From the NCBI RefSeq assembly GCF_900114995.1, contig NZ_FOUX01000004.1:186001-250000 (forward strand): a stretch of DNA of 64,000 nt, written 5' to 3'. Under the pieces are notes generated by a model. The model saw nothing but the letters and a program-made list of their open reading frames with translations, was not told where the DNA came from and did no database searches. Of the stretch, positions 44,628-55,400 are shown in pieces. A program made the position numbers and the translations under genes. This DNA is from Chitinophaga sp. YR627 (GTDB lineage Bacteria; Bacteroidota; Bacteroidia; Chitinophagales; Chitinophagaceae). Each line of letters begins with the position of its first letter. Within the stretch, counting starts at the first letter, position 1.

Positions 44628-46073
44628 CTATTTTTTACGGTAATCCAATGCCGGTTCTCTGTTGCCCAGCATGGCTTCATATTTAAAAGCAGGTCCCTGT
44701 CTTGTTTTCAGTTCTTCTTTTGCGGTGGTCAGCACAGCAGGATCATTGAACAGATCATAGGCCGTCAGCGCAATCGTTTTGGCAGCGATCATCATCCCTT
44801 TGGTACCAATACTCGTACTGGCTGCGGCCACATTCTGCCAGCTATGACCGGAAGATCCCGGTACAAAGGTAGCAGTAGAAATGCCGGCGGTAGGTGTTAC
44901 CCAGCTCACATCCGCTACATCTGACGAAGCACCTCCACGGATACCTGTTTCAATAACGAATGGTTGTACCGTACCCGTCGCCTTATCTATATCAGGTAAC
45001 TTTGACTGATCCACTAAAGTAGATTGTATTTTTTTTGCAAATGCTCTTTCTTCGGATGTGTAGGTATATCCTCCCACCTGCCGCAGATTGGTATCCATGA
45101 TCCTGGACAAGGCCTCATTTGGCAACATGTTATACACACCACCGATCACTTCATACTTCATCGTCGTACCCGTTCCCAGGGCAGCACCTTCTGCCGCTTT
45201 CACCAGTCGCTCCCATACATCTTTCACCACCTGCATATCCGGATGTCTTACATAATAATAGACTTCCGCAAAGGCAGGCACCACATTCGGCGCCTCTCCA
45301 CCTTTCGTAATTACGTAATGAATACGCGTATGATCAGGCACATGCTCTCTCATCATATTGACCATGAAATCCATCGCTTCTACTGCATCCAGTGCAGAAC
45401 GGCCTTTCTCAGGCGCACCTGACGCATGTGAGGCAGCGCCATAAAAACGAAACTTCGCATTCTTGTTGGACATCCAGGGATAAGTCGCAGCAGAGTTGTC
45501 ATTACCGGGATGCCAGTGTAACACCGCATTCACATCGTTAAACAATCCTGCTCTCACCATATAGACCTTACCGGAACCGCCTTCTTCTGCCGGACAACCA
45601 TACACCCTGATCGTACCTTTACCATTGTGTTCCTTCAACCAGTTCTTCACACCGACGGCTGCCGCAACAGAAGCCGTTCCAAACAGATTATGTCCGCATC
45701 CATGTCCGGCGCCTCCTTCTTCTATCGCATGCTGCTGCGGTTCGTCTGTCTGTGACAAACCAGGCAATGCATCATACTCAGCCAGTATACCGATCACCGG
45801 TTGCCCGCTACCATAAGTGGCGACAAAAGCCGTAGGAATACCTGCTATACCCTTCTTCACTGTAAAGCCTTCTTTTTCCAGTACAGATTCCAGTAAAGCA
45901 GCACTCTTCTCTTCCTGGTAACCTACTTCCGCATATCCCCAGATCTTCTTTGAGATATCTGCATAGGTAGCAGACTGCTTATCAAGATACGTGGTGATCG
46001 CCTGTTTGTCATTGTTCTGTGCAACTGCCAGCACAGGCAAACAACTTAATAAGGGAATGATCAGTTTTCTCAT
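44628..46073 (-). CDS. Secreted M20-family amidohydrolase (AbgB/hippuricase-like)
   Basis: The 481-residue protein has a signal peptide (MRKLIIPLLSCLPVLAVAQ) and an M20D-type metallohydrolase core: GHGCGHNLFG metal ligands, PAEEGGSGKVYM with the catalytic glutamate, and a dimerisation domain with a histidine in RFYGAASHASGAPEKGRS. Such enzymes cleave N-acyl or aminobenzoyl amino acids and small peptides. Its ATG overlaps the stop of the upstream M14 gene by 4 bp, so the pair is translationally coupled. Confidence 0.93.
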   Translation of the reverse strand: MRKLIIPLLSCLPVLAVAQNNDKQAITTYLDKQSATYADISKKIWGYAEVGYQEEKSAALLESVLEKEGFTVKKGIAGIPTAFVATYGSGQPVIGILAEYDALPGLSQTDEPQQHAIEEGGAGHGCGHNLFGTASVAAAVGVKNWLKEHNGKGTIRVYGCPAEEGGSGKVYMVRAGLFNDVNAVLHWHPGNDNSAATYPWMSNKNAKFRFYGAASHASGAPEKGRSALDAVEAMDFMVNMMREHVPDHTRIHYVITKGGEAPNVVPAFAEVYYYVRHPDMQVVKDVWERLVKAAEGAALGTGTTMKYEVIGGVYNMLPNEALSRIMDTNLRQVGGYTYTSEERAFAKKIQSTLVDQSKLPDIDKATGTVQPFVIETGIRGGASSDVADVSWVTPTAGISTATFVPGSSGHSWQNVAAASTSIGTKGMMIAAKTIALTAYDLFNDPAVLTTAKEELKTRQGPAFKYEAMLGNREPALDYRKK

Positions 46074-48802
46074 TTATACAGTTGATTGAACAGTAATTTG
46101 AATGTACCGTGCGACTGACCACGGAAAGTGATCTCCGGACCAAATGCATACAGTGTTCCCGCTCCTACCGGCACAGAGAATGCCGCAATACCACCTTTCA
46201 GGTATTGTTGTCCCCAGGCCCATCCGCTATGTAATGGCGTCTCCGTAGAGAACCAGATCAGTTTACGCATACCGGCACCGGCAGCGCCATCCGTAAACCT
46301 GAATACAGGACTTCTGTCAAAATATACATCATTCTTTGCAGGCATCCCCCAGTTCTCCGCTGCCGTTGTATCAAGATCTGCAATCAGCAAACTACCCGGG
46401 ATATAATATTTTGTACCTGGTAATGGCTTCAGTTCGCCTTTCTTATTCTTCTCTGTCAATGCGTTTTCCACAGGTAGTTTCAGATGATAGGCCAGATTAG
46501 TACTGGTGCCGATCGTAACGATCTTTCCACCTGCCTCCAGGAATTTCTTCAGCTGCGGAATGGAGGTATCCTTGTTGATCCTGCCCAGCCATGGTTTGAA
46601 TTCATCTGATAGTTCTTCCGGCTTCGGTAATTTGCCAAACCAGTAATCACTCTTCTTAGGTTTACCGGTATCAGGAATAGCTCCGGTTACAAAGATCAGC
46701 ATGTCATATTTCTTTCGCAGATCGCCTTTATCCACCTCCTGTGAATAAAGGAAGTCATAAGAATAGTGATACTGCTCCATCAGCCAGCTTAACCATCCAG
46801 CAGGGATAGATCCTCCATAGGTATTCCAGATACCAATACGCAATGGCGCTACTGCTTTCAGCTTAGCCGGTACAGCGTCTGCTGCACTGACAAGAATACC
46901 CAGTTCTGTTGTCGCCTTATTCAGGATACTTTCACTCTTTGCCCCTGCTGGTACATAGAAAGCGCCCTTATCAGTACGGGATACTTTAACACCTGCTTTC
47001 AGCAGATCATTCACCGCAATGAATGCATTGTTTGCAGCAGGGTCAATCAGATAACCCTTCTTCGCAACAGGTAATGTTGTAGATAAAGGCGACTCTACCT
47101 GTCCATAAGGCAATTGTGTAAACGACCCATCAAAGGCCGTCAGGATACGATCGAACTGTACGCCCATCTGGTACGCTAAGGTCCATCCGGCAGCATCATA
47201 GGGACGTATCGGCGGACCGCCAACATACTGAAAATCATTTGGATGATCCTGTGGTTCAAACATGTCTATCACATGCGGACGAAAAGCCTGCGCCGTTTTC
47301 ACTACATAAGATCCTGCCGGATATTGTTTACTATTTACGTTGAATGCAGCACTTGCCTTGTGAATAGTGATACCTGAACGACTCAGTGCGTTGATGAATT
47401 TAACGGCTGTCGGAAAGTCTGGTTGATCTGCTGAGATGATATATGCACGTGCATCACGATAATCAGGATTCTTCAATACACCTGCGTAATATTTTGTAGC
47501 GATGGTATCTTCTTTTCCAAAGGAAAACTCTCCGCCACCTGTTTCTCCTTCAGTAGTAGAATCATTCTTTTTATCAAACTTGTATGCGGTACGAATTGAA
47601 TCTACATAACGCGGATAGAAGGTCCAGTGGTCAGCGCTGCCACGCTCAATACCATTCTTACCCATACGGTAGATATTGAATAACAACTCACTTCTGTAAC
47701 GCGCCGCATAATCGAGTACAGCATAGTTCAGTGATACAGAATAATCTATCGACTGACGGAAATACCATTCCTGCGGAACGATCGGATTAGGTGTTGCACC
47801 ATTGGGAATTAATCTGTCAGGTACTAAGGGCACCGTCTCAGGTGTTGGTCCGCCGATGATCTCTGTCAGCAAACCTACCATGTTATGAAAGTAAGGCGTA
47901 GTACGCAGCCCCCCATTCCACCAGGTGGAAAAAGTAGATCCGTTCCGTTGTGTATATCCGGGTTTATTCTCTGCATTCAGCCTGTTATTCATGGCTGCGC
48001 CTACGGCATCAATACTTGTTACGATCAGCGGATCGTAAATATGATTAAAGGGATCACGATAGGGAGGACCTGCCAGTACAGAACCTGCGGGGCCGCGCTG
48101 ATGATGGTTGTACATGATCTGCGGTATCCACTCGACAAACAACTGCCGGCTGATATTCTGACTCTCCTTCATGTTCATCATGTAGAAGTCCCTGTTATTA
48201 TCATGCCCTACATATTTCTCATACAGACGGGGAATATTCAATGCTCTTTTCTTCGGATCAGTCGTTCGCATATACCAGTTAGACACCAGCTCCTGTCCAT
48301 CAGGATTGGCATGCGTCAGGAGGATAATATCATTCTGCAGAATGTTCATCGTCTCCGCATCTGTACGCGTTACCAGCTGATACATTGTTTCGATCAACTG
48401 ATGTGCGCCGACAGTTTCGGTAGCATGTAATCCACCGTCTATCCACACAACTGCTTTTCCTTCTGCTGATAACTGACGGGCTGTTTCATCCGTCAGCCCC
48501 TCAGCATGTCCCAGCTTTTGTGAGATATCCTTATAACGGTTGAGCGCCTTAATATTTTCAGGTGCAGATACGATCAGCATATACTGATGACGCCCTTCTT
48601 CTGTCATACCAATATCCACAAGGGCCGTACGATCAGATGCAGCAAGCTTTTTGAAATAAGCTTCTGTCTGCGTGTAAGTGGCTAACTGATAATCATCACC
48701 AATATTAAAACCAAAATGCTCTTTTGGAGAAGGCACGGTCTGTGCCCAGGCCGTAGCTGCGGATAGCAGCAGCGACAGCATACCGTAGAATTTTCTTGCC
48801 AT
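46070..48802 (-). CDS. Secreted M14-family zinc carboxypeptidase, paralogue 2
   Basis: The 910-residue product has a signal peptide and the same two-part layout as its paralogue at 41851-44622. The first 50 mature residues are nearly identical (VPSPKEHFGFNIGDDYQLAT), with GGLHATETVGAHQLIE as the zinc motif. The paralogues differ mainly in the middle, where this one has an acidic glycine-rich insert (GETGGGEFSFGKED), and in the C-terminal domain. This suggests duplication followed by specialisation. Overlaps the next gene by 4 bp. Confidence 0.92.
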   Translation of the reverse strand: MARKFYGMLSLLLSAATAWAQTVPSPKEHFGFNIGDDYQLATYTQTEAYFKKLAASDRTALVDIGMTEEGRHQYMLIVSAPENIKALNRYKDISQKLGHAEGLTDETARQLSAEGKAVVWIDGGLHATETVGAHQLIETMYQLVTRTDAETMNILQNDIILLTHANPDGQELVSNWYMRTTDPKKRALNIPRLYEKYVGHDNNRDFYMMNMKESQNISRQLFVEWIPQIMYNHHQRGPAGSVLAGPPYRDPFNHIYDPLIVTSIDAVGAAMNNRLNAENKPGYTQRNGSTFSTWWNGGLRTTPYFHNMVGLLTEIIGGPTPETVPLVPDRLIPNGATPNPIVPQEWYFRQSIDYSVSLNYAVLDYAARYRSELLFNIYRMGKNGIERGSADHWTFYPRYVDSIRTAYKFDKKNDSTTEGETGGGEFSFGKEDTIATKYYAGVLKNPDYRDARAYIISADQPDFPTAVKFINALSRSGITIHKASAAFNVNSKQYPAGSYVVKTAQAFRPHVIDMFEPQDHPNDFQYVGGPPIRPYDAAGWTLAYQMGVQFDRILTAFDGSFTQLPYGQVESPLSTTLPVAKKGYLIDPAANNAFIAVNDLLKAGVKVSRTDKGAFYVPAGAKSESILNKATTELGILVSAADAVPAKLKAVAPLRIGIWNTYGGSIPAGWLSWLMEQYHYSYDFLYSQEVDKGDLRKKYDMLIFVTGAIPDTGKPKKSDYWFGKLPKPEELSDEFKPWLGRINKDTSIPQLKKFLEAGGKIVTIGTSTNLAYHLKLPVENALTEKNKKGELKPLPGTKYYIPGSLLIADLDTTAAENWGMPAKNDVYFDRSPVFRFTDGAAGAGMRKLIWFSTETPLHSGWAWGQQYLKGGIAAFSVPVGAGTLYAFGPEITFRGQSHGTFKLLFNQLYK

Positions 48803-48811
48803 AAGTCAGTT

Positions 48812-50122
48812 TTATTTTGCGATGCCGGCTTCGGCTAATAAGATCAACAATGCGTTTTGAATACCCTGATAACCTTTCTCATTGATCCACCATTCCTGTA
48901 AAGCATGCGCATTACCACCGGTACCACCGGAGCCGATCGTAATAGCAGGTATGTTTTTGGAAATAGGAATATTGGAATTGGTAGAACCTACGCGCAGACT
49001 TGCAACAGACCCAAATGACTGTACTGTCGCCATCGCACGTTGTATCAAAGGCAGGGTCGTATCCAGTGCACCGGAAGGACGATCTCCGATCAGTTTTACA
49101 TCTACCGTCAGATCAGCTCCCCGTTGCTTCATTTTATTTTCTTCTGTCAGCGCACGCTGTACAGCAAGTTGTAAGAGTTGGTCGATACCACTGACCCGCT
49201 CCGGACTTTCAGAGCGCATATCTACTTCCATCCATGATTCGAAAGGAATAGAGTTCACAGAAGTACCGCCACCAATTACACCCACGTTATAGGTTACACG
49301 CATACCAGGTGCACGGCTGAAAGAATCAGCAGCGACTGCCCAGTAATGAATGGCCCTGCCTAATGCGTTGTGAGGATTGGCCAGTCCGAAAGCACCGGAA
49401 GAATGTCCACCGGGACCTTTAAACGTGATTTTATAACGATGGGAACCTAATGCACGATGTGTGATCGATTCACGGTTCCAGCCATCTATCGCGATATAGC
49501 TATCTATTTTACCTGGACCATTTTCGCTGAAGAGTGTCTTCACACCACGCAGGTCACCCTGCCCTTCCTCTCCTACTGTACCAATAAACAATACATCTGC
49601 ATCCGTCTCAATACTATTCTTTTCCAGTGTCTTCACAATCGCCAGTACCACTGACAGTGCTCTCGTATCATCTGCAACACCGGGTGCATATAGGGTATCT
49701 CCTTTATGCACGATCTTGACATCTGTGCCTTCCGGGAATACCGTATCAAGATGCCCTTCCAGTACAACCGTTTTCTTTCCACCGCCACGACCTTTACGTC
49801 TGGCGATCACATTACCGGTCTTATCGATCCACACGGTATCCACACCTGCACTTTTCAGCATCGTAGCAAACTGTTTAGCTCTCACTTCTTCCTTATAAGG
49901 TGGCGCAGGAATTTCTGTCAGCTGGATGTGATCGCTGATCGTCTGTGGCTCCAGGTCGATGATTGTCTGAAAGGCTTTCTTTATAACAGGTTTGTCCGTC
50001 AATGCTTTGATCTCTGCCTGATACTTTTTGTCTGCCGGACCCGCTGACCTATCCTGGGCACAAAGGCTCAGGGTAGCTGTCAGCAGCGCGAATGATAGTG
50101 TTGCTTTCTTAATTGTGCTCAT
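48812..50122 (-). CDS. Secreted M20/M25/M40-family metallopeptidase
   Basis: The 436-residue protein has a signal peptide (cleavage near LCAQ). M20 features are VVLEGHLDTVFP (first zinc histidine and aspartate), APGVADDTRA, the glutamate pair in IGTVGEEGQGD and a late GSGGTGGNAHALQEWW with a metal-binding histidine. Family members are di- or tripeptidases or aminoacylases. It lies 10 bp upstream of the M14 gene and 24 bp downstream of the lipoprotein gene of the locus. Confidence 0.93.
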   Translation of the reverse strand: MSTIKKATLSFALLTATLSLCAQDRSAGPADKKYQAEIKALTDKPVIKKAFQTIIDLEPQTISDHIQLTEIPAPPYKEEVRAKQFATMLKSAGVDTVWIDKTGNVIARRKGRGGGKKTVVLEGHLDTVFPEGTDVKIVHKGDTLYAPGVADDTRALSVVLAIVKTLEKNSIETDADVLFIGTVGEEGQGDLRGVKTLFSENGPGKIDSYIAIDGWNRESITHRALGSHRYKITFKGPGGHSSGAFGLANPHNALGRAIHYWAVAADSFSRAPGMRVTYNVGVIGGGTSVNSIPFESWMEVDMRSESPERVSGIDQLLQLAVQRALTEENKMKQRGADLTVDVKLIGDRPSGALDTTLPLIQRAMATVQSFGSVASLRVGSTNSNIPISKNIPAITIGSGGTGGNAHALQEWWINEKGYQGIQNALLILLAEAGIAK

Positions 50123-50145
50123 TACTATTTTTTTTCTACAGGGAC

Positions 50146-50766
50146 TTACTGTTTCTTGAATCTGACACCTACTCTGCAGTCGCCGGGTTCTCCACGTGAT
50201 TCATCGCATATATTGTTGAAGAATGTGACTATTCTGCGGCCATCTTCCAGGTTGAGTATAAACTTGAAGAGAAAATAGTCATTTACTGCTACAACTCCAA
50301 GCGACACATTATTCATCTCCGCCAATTGCGCCGCTGTAAAGGAATACGATTTTGGAAAGGTTGTCACCGTCTCATATAGTTTGTCCTTTGAACCGATAAT
50401 ACTCGGTAATGGAAACTGAGCAATATTCGTGTACTGGTTACCCGGAGAAGAGATCACTAAAGGGTAGGCTGGCACACTGGACTCTGCTTTATTGTAACTG
50501 CTGTATACCTCAATAGATTTCACAACTGCTTTTTCAAAACCTGCCCAGTTGAGGGAGAAGGCAAACGTCTGATCGGCCAGCGCCGGATCATTGAGATTGA
50601 AGAAAGCGACTTTACCGGCCTGTCTGGTAGGCAATGCTGTTTTTGTCGTATCGATCGTTACGACAGGAACAGCAGTATATTCATATTGCTCCCATTCATA
50701 GTCAGCTTTTTTACACGAATTAATCCCTGCGTAGATGATCAGTATAGCGATTATCAGATATCTCAT
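50146..50766 (-). CDS. Lipoprotein accompanying the SusCD pair
   Basis: The 206-residue product begins MRYLIIAILIIYAGINSC, a lipoprotein signal with Cys18. The remainder has the alternating pattern of an all-beta protein (AGKVAFFNLNDPALADQTFAF) and no recognised family. Position directly after susD-like and before the peptidases is where surface lipoproteins that bind the nutrient are usually encoded. A peptide-binding role is inference. Confidence 0.75.
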   Translation of the reverse strand: MRYLIIAILIIYAGINSCKKADYEWEQYEYTAVPVVTIDTTKTALPTRQAGKVAFFNLNDPALADQTFAFSLNWAGFEKAVVKSIEVYSSYNKAESSVPAYPLVISSPGNQYTNIAQFPLPSIIGSKDKLYETVTTFPKSYSFTAAQLAEMNNVSLGVVAVNDYFLFKFILNLEDGRRIVTFFNNICDESRGEPGDCRVGVRFKKQ

Positions 50767-50788
50767 GTGTTACAATTTTGCGTGATAG

Positions 50789-52399
50789 TTATTTATCCCA
50801 GAATACAGGCGTTGTCTGCTGTGCGATCTGCATGGCGCTGGCATTCTCTCCCAGACTTGTATTAGCGGATAGTTCTGTCTGCGAATAGTAGAGTCTCAGC
50901 GGGAATGCGTTCAGCGGAGACAATGGCGCACGTAATACCGGCAATCCTGTTCTTCGATAGTCATTATATGCCTCCATTCCATTCCCGTAACACGCAATGT
51001 ATTTCTGCGTCATCACCATGTTCATCTTACCTGCTACGTCAGCTGCATCATAAGCTGTCAGTAGTTTATTCACAAAACCACTGATCGTAGCGGCTGACAA
51101 AGCTACGCCACCATTCGCAGCGCCATAGGTACTAACGTTATTCAGATGCGCAGTAACACCATCCGCAAAATTCTGTCGTGCATCATCTCCTGTGTTTAAT
51201 GCCAGTGCCGCTTCTGCACGGATCAGTTTCACCATCGCATTTGTCAGCAGAGGTATTACACCTGCACCGGTACCATCTGAAGTAGCCACTACTTTTAATG
51301 TCGCGGTAGCGCCTGTATTGCTCAGATAACTATAAGTATCAGGAATGTTGTTGATGGGTGCATTATCATACAAACCACCGGAAGGAAAGACGCCAAAAGT
51401 GGAACGTCTGTTAAGGTCCGCAGGAGCAGCAGTACCATCACCCGGATTGCGTCCGTAGTAACCATTACTGTTTGTAGAGTTATTCAGACCAGCTGTGGCA
51501 TTCTGCCGGTAGATAAAATACCGCAAACGGGGATCGTCGTTATTGAATAACAGATCAATAAATGACTGACACATGTAAAAGTTCTTACTGGACTGATACT
51601 CCGAACGATGCCATGGATGACGGTTATTAGGGTTTTGTGCAGCACCGAACCGGAAGGTGTAATCAGTAGTATTGGAATTAGTGGTACCACCTATCAGCGT
51701 TGCCGGATCACTGATCAATCCCTGGATAGCGGATAAAGATCTTGCCGGATCAACCAGTCTTATCTGGTTATACAGTTTTAGTTTCAGCGAGTTCGCCAGA
51801 CTCACCCAGGAAGTTTTCAATCCGCTGTAGATCATATCTGCACTGGAAGGCACAAGCGTAGTAGCTGATACTTTTCCTGCATCCTGTAATGCTTCTTCTA
51901 GCAGTGTGAGTACATCTTCATAGATATCCACACCTTTATCCAGCGGCGGACTCACTGTTTGTTGTCCTTTCTCTGCTTCCGAATACGGAATATCTCCCCA
52001 CATATCTACCATCAGACTCACCAGGTAGGCCTTTTCAATTTTTGCAATGCTGACATAGCCCCACTCCTGTTGCGCTGTTCCGCTGGAAATAATAGATTCC
52101 AGGTCGTTCAGCGTCTGACTGTAAAAACCATCCCATGGATCATCAAAACTGGTTCCCTGCTGCTGATAACGACTCAGGTCACCAGAAGATACCATGTGTT
52201 GCATGAAAGTAGAGGTACCACTATTCAGTTCGTACATATTAGCAGCCATAGATACTTCTGTGGATGGCAGTAATAAGGATAACTGTGCGGTAGTCGGGTT
52301 ATTAGGATCGGTGTTAATATCGACAAACTTATTACAGGCGCCTGCTATCAGTGCAATGCCGCTTACCAGTAATGTATACGTTGTATGTTTCAGTTGCAT
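50789..52399 (-). CDS. SusD/RagB-family surface lipoprotein (SusD-like_2 type)
   Basis: The 536-residue protein has a lipoprotein signal (MQLKHTTYTLLVSGIALIAG, then AC) followed by the family opening KFVDINTDPNNPTTAQ. The body has TPR-like helices and the segment MVDMWGDIPYSEAEKG seen in the SusD-like_2 group. SusD proteins cap the SusC barrel and capture oligomers, either glycans or, as in RagB, peptides. The ATG at 52399 is preferred; an upstream start at 52444 would overlap susC and bury the signal peptide. The gap to the SusC-like gene is 32 bp. Confidence 0.93.
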   Translation of the reverse strand: MQLKHTTYTLLVSGIALIAGACNKFVDINTDPNNPTTAQLSLLLPSTEVSMAANMYELNSGTSTFMQHMVSSGDLSRYQQQGTSFDDPWDGFYSQTLNDLESIISSGTAQQEWGYVSIAKIEKAYLVSLMVDMWGDIPYSEAEKGQQTVSPPLDKGVDIYEDVLTLLEEALQDAGKVSATTLVPSSADMIYSGLKTSWVSLANSLKLKLYNQIRLVDPARSLSAIQGLISDPATLIGGTTNSNTTDYTFRFGAAQNPNNRHPWHRSEYQSSKNFYMCQSFIDLLFNNDDPRLRYFIYRQNATAGLNNSTNSNGYYGRNPGDGTAAPADLNRRSTFGVFPSGGLYDNAPINNIPDTYSYLSNTGATATLKVVATSDGTGAGVIPLLTNAMVKLIRAEAALALNTGDDARQNFADGVTAHLNNVSTYGAANGGVALSAATISGFVNKLLTAYDAADVAGKMNMVMTQKYIACYGNGMEAYNDYRRTGLPVLRAPLSPLNAFPLRLYYSQTELSANTSLGENASAMQIAQQTTPVFWDK

Positions 52400-52431
52400 A
52401 ATGAAGTCAGTTGAGTGATGAATATCCCTTA

Positions 52432-55400
52432 TCAGAAGGAGCACCTTAAGTTCACACCAAATCGTTTGGTAGTAGGCACGGACAGGTTATCATATCCCTG
52501 TGAGTTACCCACACCCAGTGAACTTACTTCCGGATCGAAGTTGCTGTACTTAGGGAAGTTGGGCGCATTGTACCAGAGATTCCTGCCTGACAGTGAGATG
52601 CTGGCAGAACCGAACGGCGTATTGCCGAGGAAACTTTTCGGGAACTCAAAAGCAAGAGAGACTTCACGTAAACGGAATACGGTCGCGTCGAAGATAGAAC
52701 CTTCATTCAGACCACCAGGCCCCATACCACCATTGAAGAAATGGTCTTCATAAGAGATCGCTACATTATTAGGGATCTTCTGACCACGTTCATCTTTCAA
52801 TGCTGTCAGTGTGTTAATATCTCCCAATACCCCTGGTGATACGATCTGAAACTCACGTTCTTCTGTGTCTCTTGTCACACCACGGGACAGCATCTGTCCG
52901 ACGGTGTTGGAGTACATTTGTCCTCCCTGTTTCCAGTCAAACAATACATTGAGTGTAATACTTCTGAATCTGAAGGTATTGGCAATACCAAGAATAAAAT
53001 CAGGATTCGGATTACCGATAGCTTTCAGCGCACCTGATGCCAGTGGTTTACCAGAACTGGGATCAATCAGTATATTGCCTTCTTCATCACGCGCATAGGC
53101 AGTTCCCTGTATCAGACCATAAGGCTGTCCCACGATATGTACGCTACTGGTACCATTCGTACCACCATAACTGAAGCTTTCATATCCACCGAGGTCTTTG
53201 ATCAGGTTCCGGTTGCGGGTGAAATTTGCATTCACATCCCAGTTGAATCCTCTGTCAGTTTTGATAGGTACGGCTGTAAATCCGATCTCAATTCCTTTAT
53301 TGGTGGCCTCTCCCAGGTTGAGTATCTGTGTGGTATAACCGGAAGAAGGAGCAGCCGTTACTTCAAATATCTGAGAAGTACTGCGCTTGTTATAGTAGGT
53401 AAAGTCAATACCGATACGATTATCGAGGAACTGTAATTCACCTCCCAGTTCCAGTTCTGTGATGAACTCAGGTTTGAGATTACTGTTAGTTAACAGATTG
53501 GATTGCGTAACAATATTATAGGTAGCACCATTGGCAGGTGTAAAAGGCAGGCCTACATTAGAAGGTGTTGTACTTCCTCCCAGTATCGCATTGATCTGGT
53601 AAAAGTTCGCCGTCTGATAAGGAGAAGCTTCATTACCTACCCGTGTATAACCTGCTCTTACTTTACCAAAGTTGAGGATCTCCTTGTTAAGATGTAATGC
53701 CTCTGTAAATACCAGTGAACCATTCACACCACCATAAAAGTAACTACGGTTATCGGCAGGCAGTGTTGATGATACGTCGTTACGACCTACCAGGTTCAGG
53801 GAAGCAAAGTTCTTGTAGTCGAATGTGATATCTGTAAAGAAGGCATAGTATCGCTGCTTTAACAAATTCCTGTTGTTGGTAAGTTGCACACCGGTCACAG
53901 AACTGGTATTGTTCATATCATGCAGATCTGCTACAATGATATTATCACCATAAAAAGCTTTTCTGTCTGTCAAACGCTGGTTCACGTTATTACCCAGGAT
54001 CGCGCGGACAGTGATATCAGGCGTAACGGCATGTGTTGCTGTTAACAGGAGGGTATTATCCAGTTCCTGTCTGTAGATATTATCACTGGTGATACTACCG
54101 TTCGCATAGGAAGCAGAACCTTTTCCTCTTACGCTGAGCCTTCTGTCAGTATAGGCATTGAAACCAATCGTATTCTGCACATTCAGCCAGGAGAAAGGAT
54201 CAAAACCAACGATCAGGTTACCATAATAGCGGTCTACATCACTTTTACTCGGACTATGTTTTACAGACCAGTAAGGGTTATCCACACCCGTATAATCATA
54301 TACATTACTACCATCTATCGGATTTTCAAAAGGATAGTTGGTGAGATCGTAGCTGGTGGGCACATACATCAATGTAGACATAATAGAGCCTGTCAATCCA
54401 CCTACTGGAGGGGTTTTTTGACGGGTAGTTACATAGTTGATGGAACCACTGGCATAGAATTTATTTTCAAGGCGGATATTCCCACCGATATTCACAGAAG
54501 TACGTTTGATTTCATTACCCGGCACTACGCCTCTGTTGTCTGTATTCGAAAAGCCTGCATTAAAGTTTCCTTTCTCACTACCAGAAGAAATGGTGATCGC
54601 ATTCTCATATACACTACCTGTTCTGAAAAAGTTTTTAGCATTCTCTTGAGCGTAAGATCTGTAAGGCACCTGTATAGGAGTGACACCATCTGCTTCATAA
54701 AACTCAGGGAAGACGGCGGAAGTAAACTGACGGGTAAGCTGATGCGGTATAGTGGAGCGGGTTGGCAACATGCTGCTGACGCCTTCGTAAGGCTGGCCCC
54801 AGGAAGCATATACACCTTGTCTGTAGTCATTATTTGTTCCTTGTCCGTAGCGGGTTTGATACTCCGGCAAACCGGCTACATCTTCAATCGCATAAGACGT
54901 ATTGTAAGTAATTTCAGTGCCTTTACGGCTTTTCTTTTTACCTGCTTTTGTGGTAATGATAATAGCGCCATTAGCTGCTCTTGAGCCATACAATGCAGCC
55001 GCTGCTGCACCTTTCAGGACCGTCATGCTTTGTATGTTATTAGGATCGAGATCGAAGGCGCGGTTTGTTACACCGACACCACCTACAGAAGAAGAACCAA
55101 CATTGGCAAAGCTGGAGTTATCGAATGGTACGCCGTCTACTACGAAGAGGGGCTGGTTATTCCCATTCAGCGAAGAGTTACCACGGATGGTGATATTGGT
55201 ACCACCACCGGCTACACCACCCGCTGACTGTATATTCACACCGGCTACTTTACCGGTCAGTGCACGTACAGGATCAGGTTCAGATTTCTGCGCCAGTTTT
55301 TCAGAACCGACAGTACTGACAGAATACCCCAGACTGTTCTTCTGACGCGCGATACCAGCGGCTGTTACAACGATATCATGTAATTGCTTTACGGCAGCCT

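Noticed and set aside
54256..54984. 242-codon plus-strand frame opposite the SusC-like gene
   Set aside because: Antisense to a well-supported gene and without recognisable domains; expected by chance in a long coding region of this composition.
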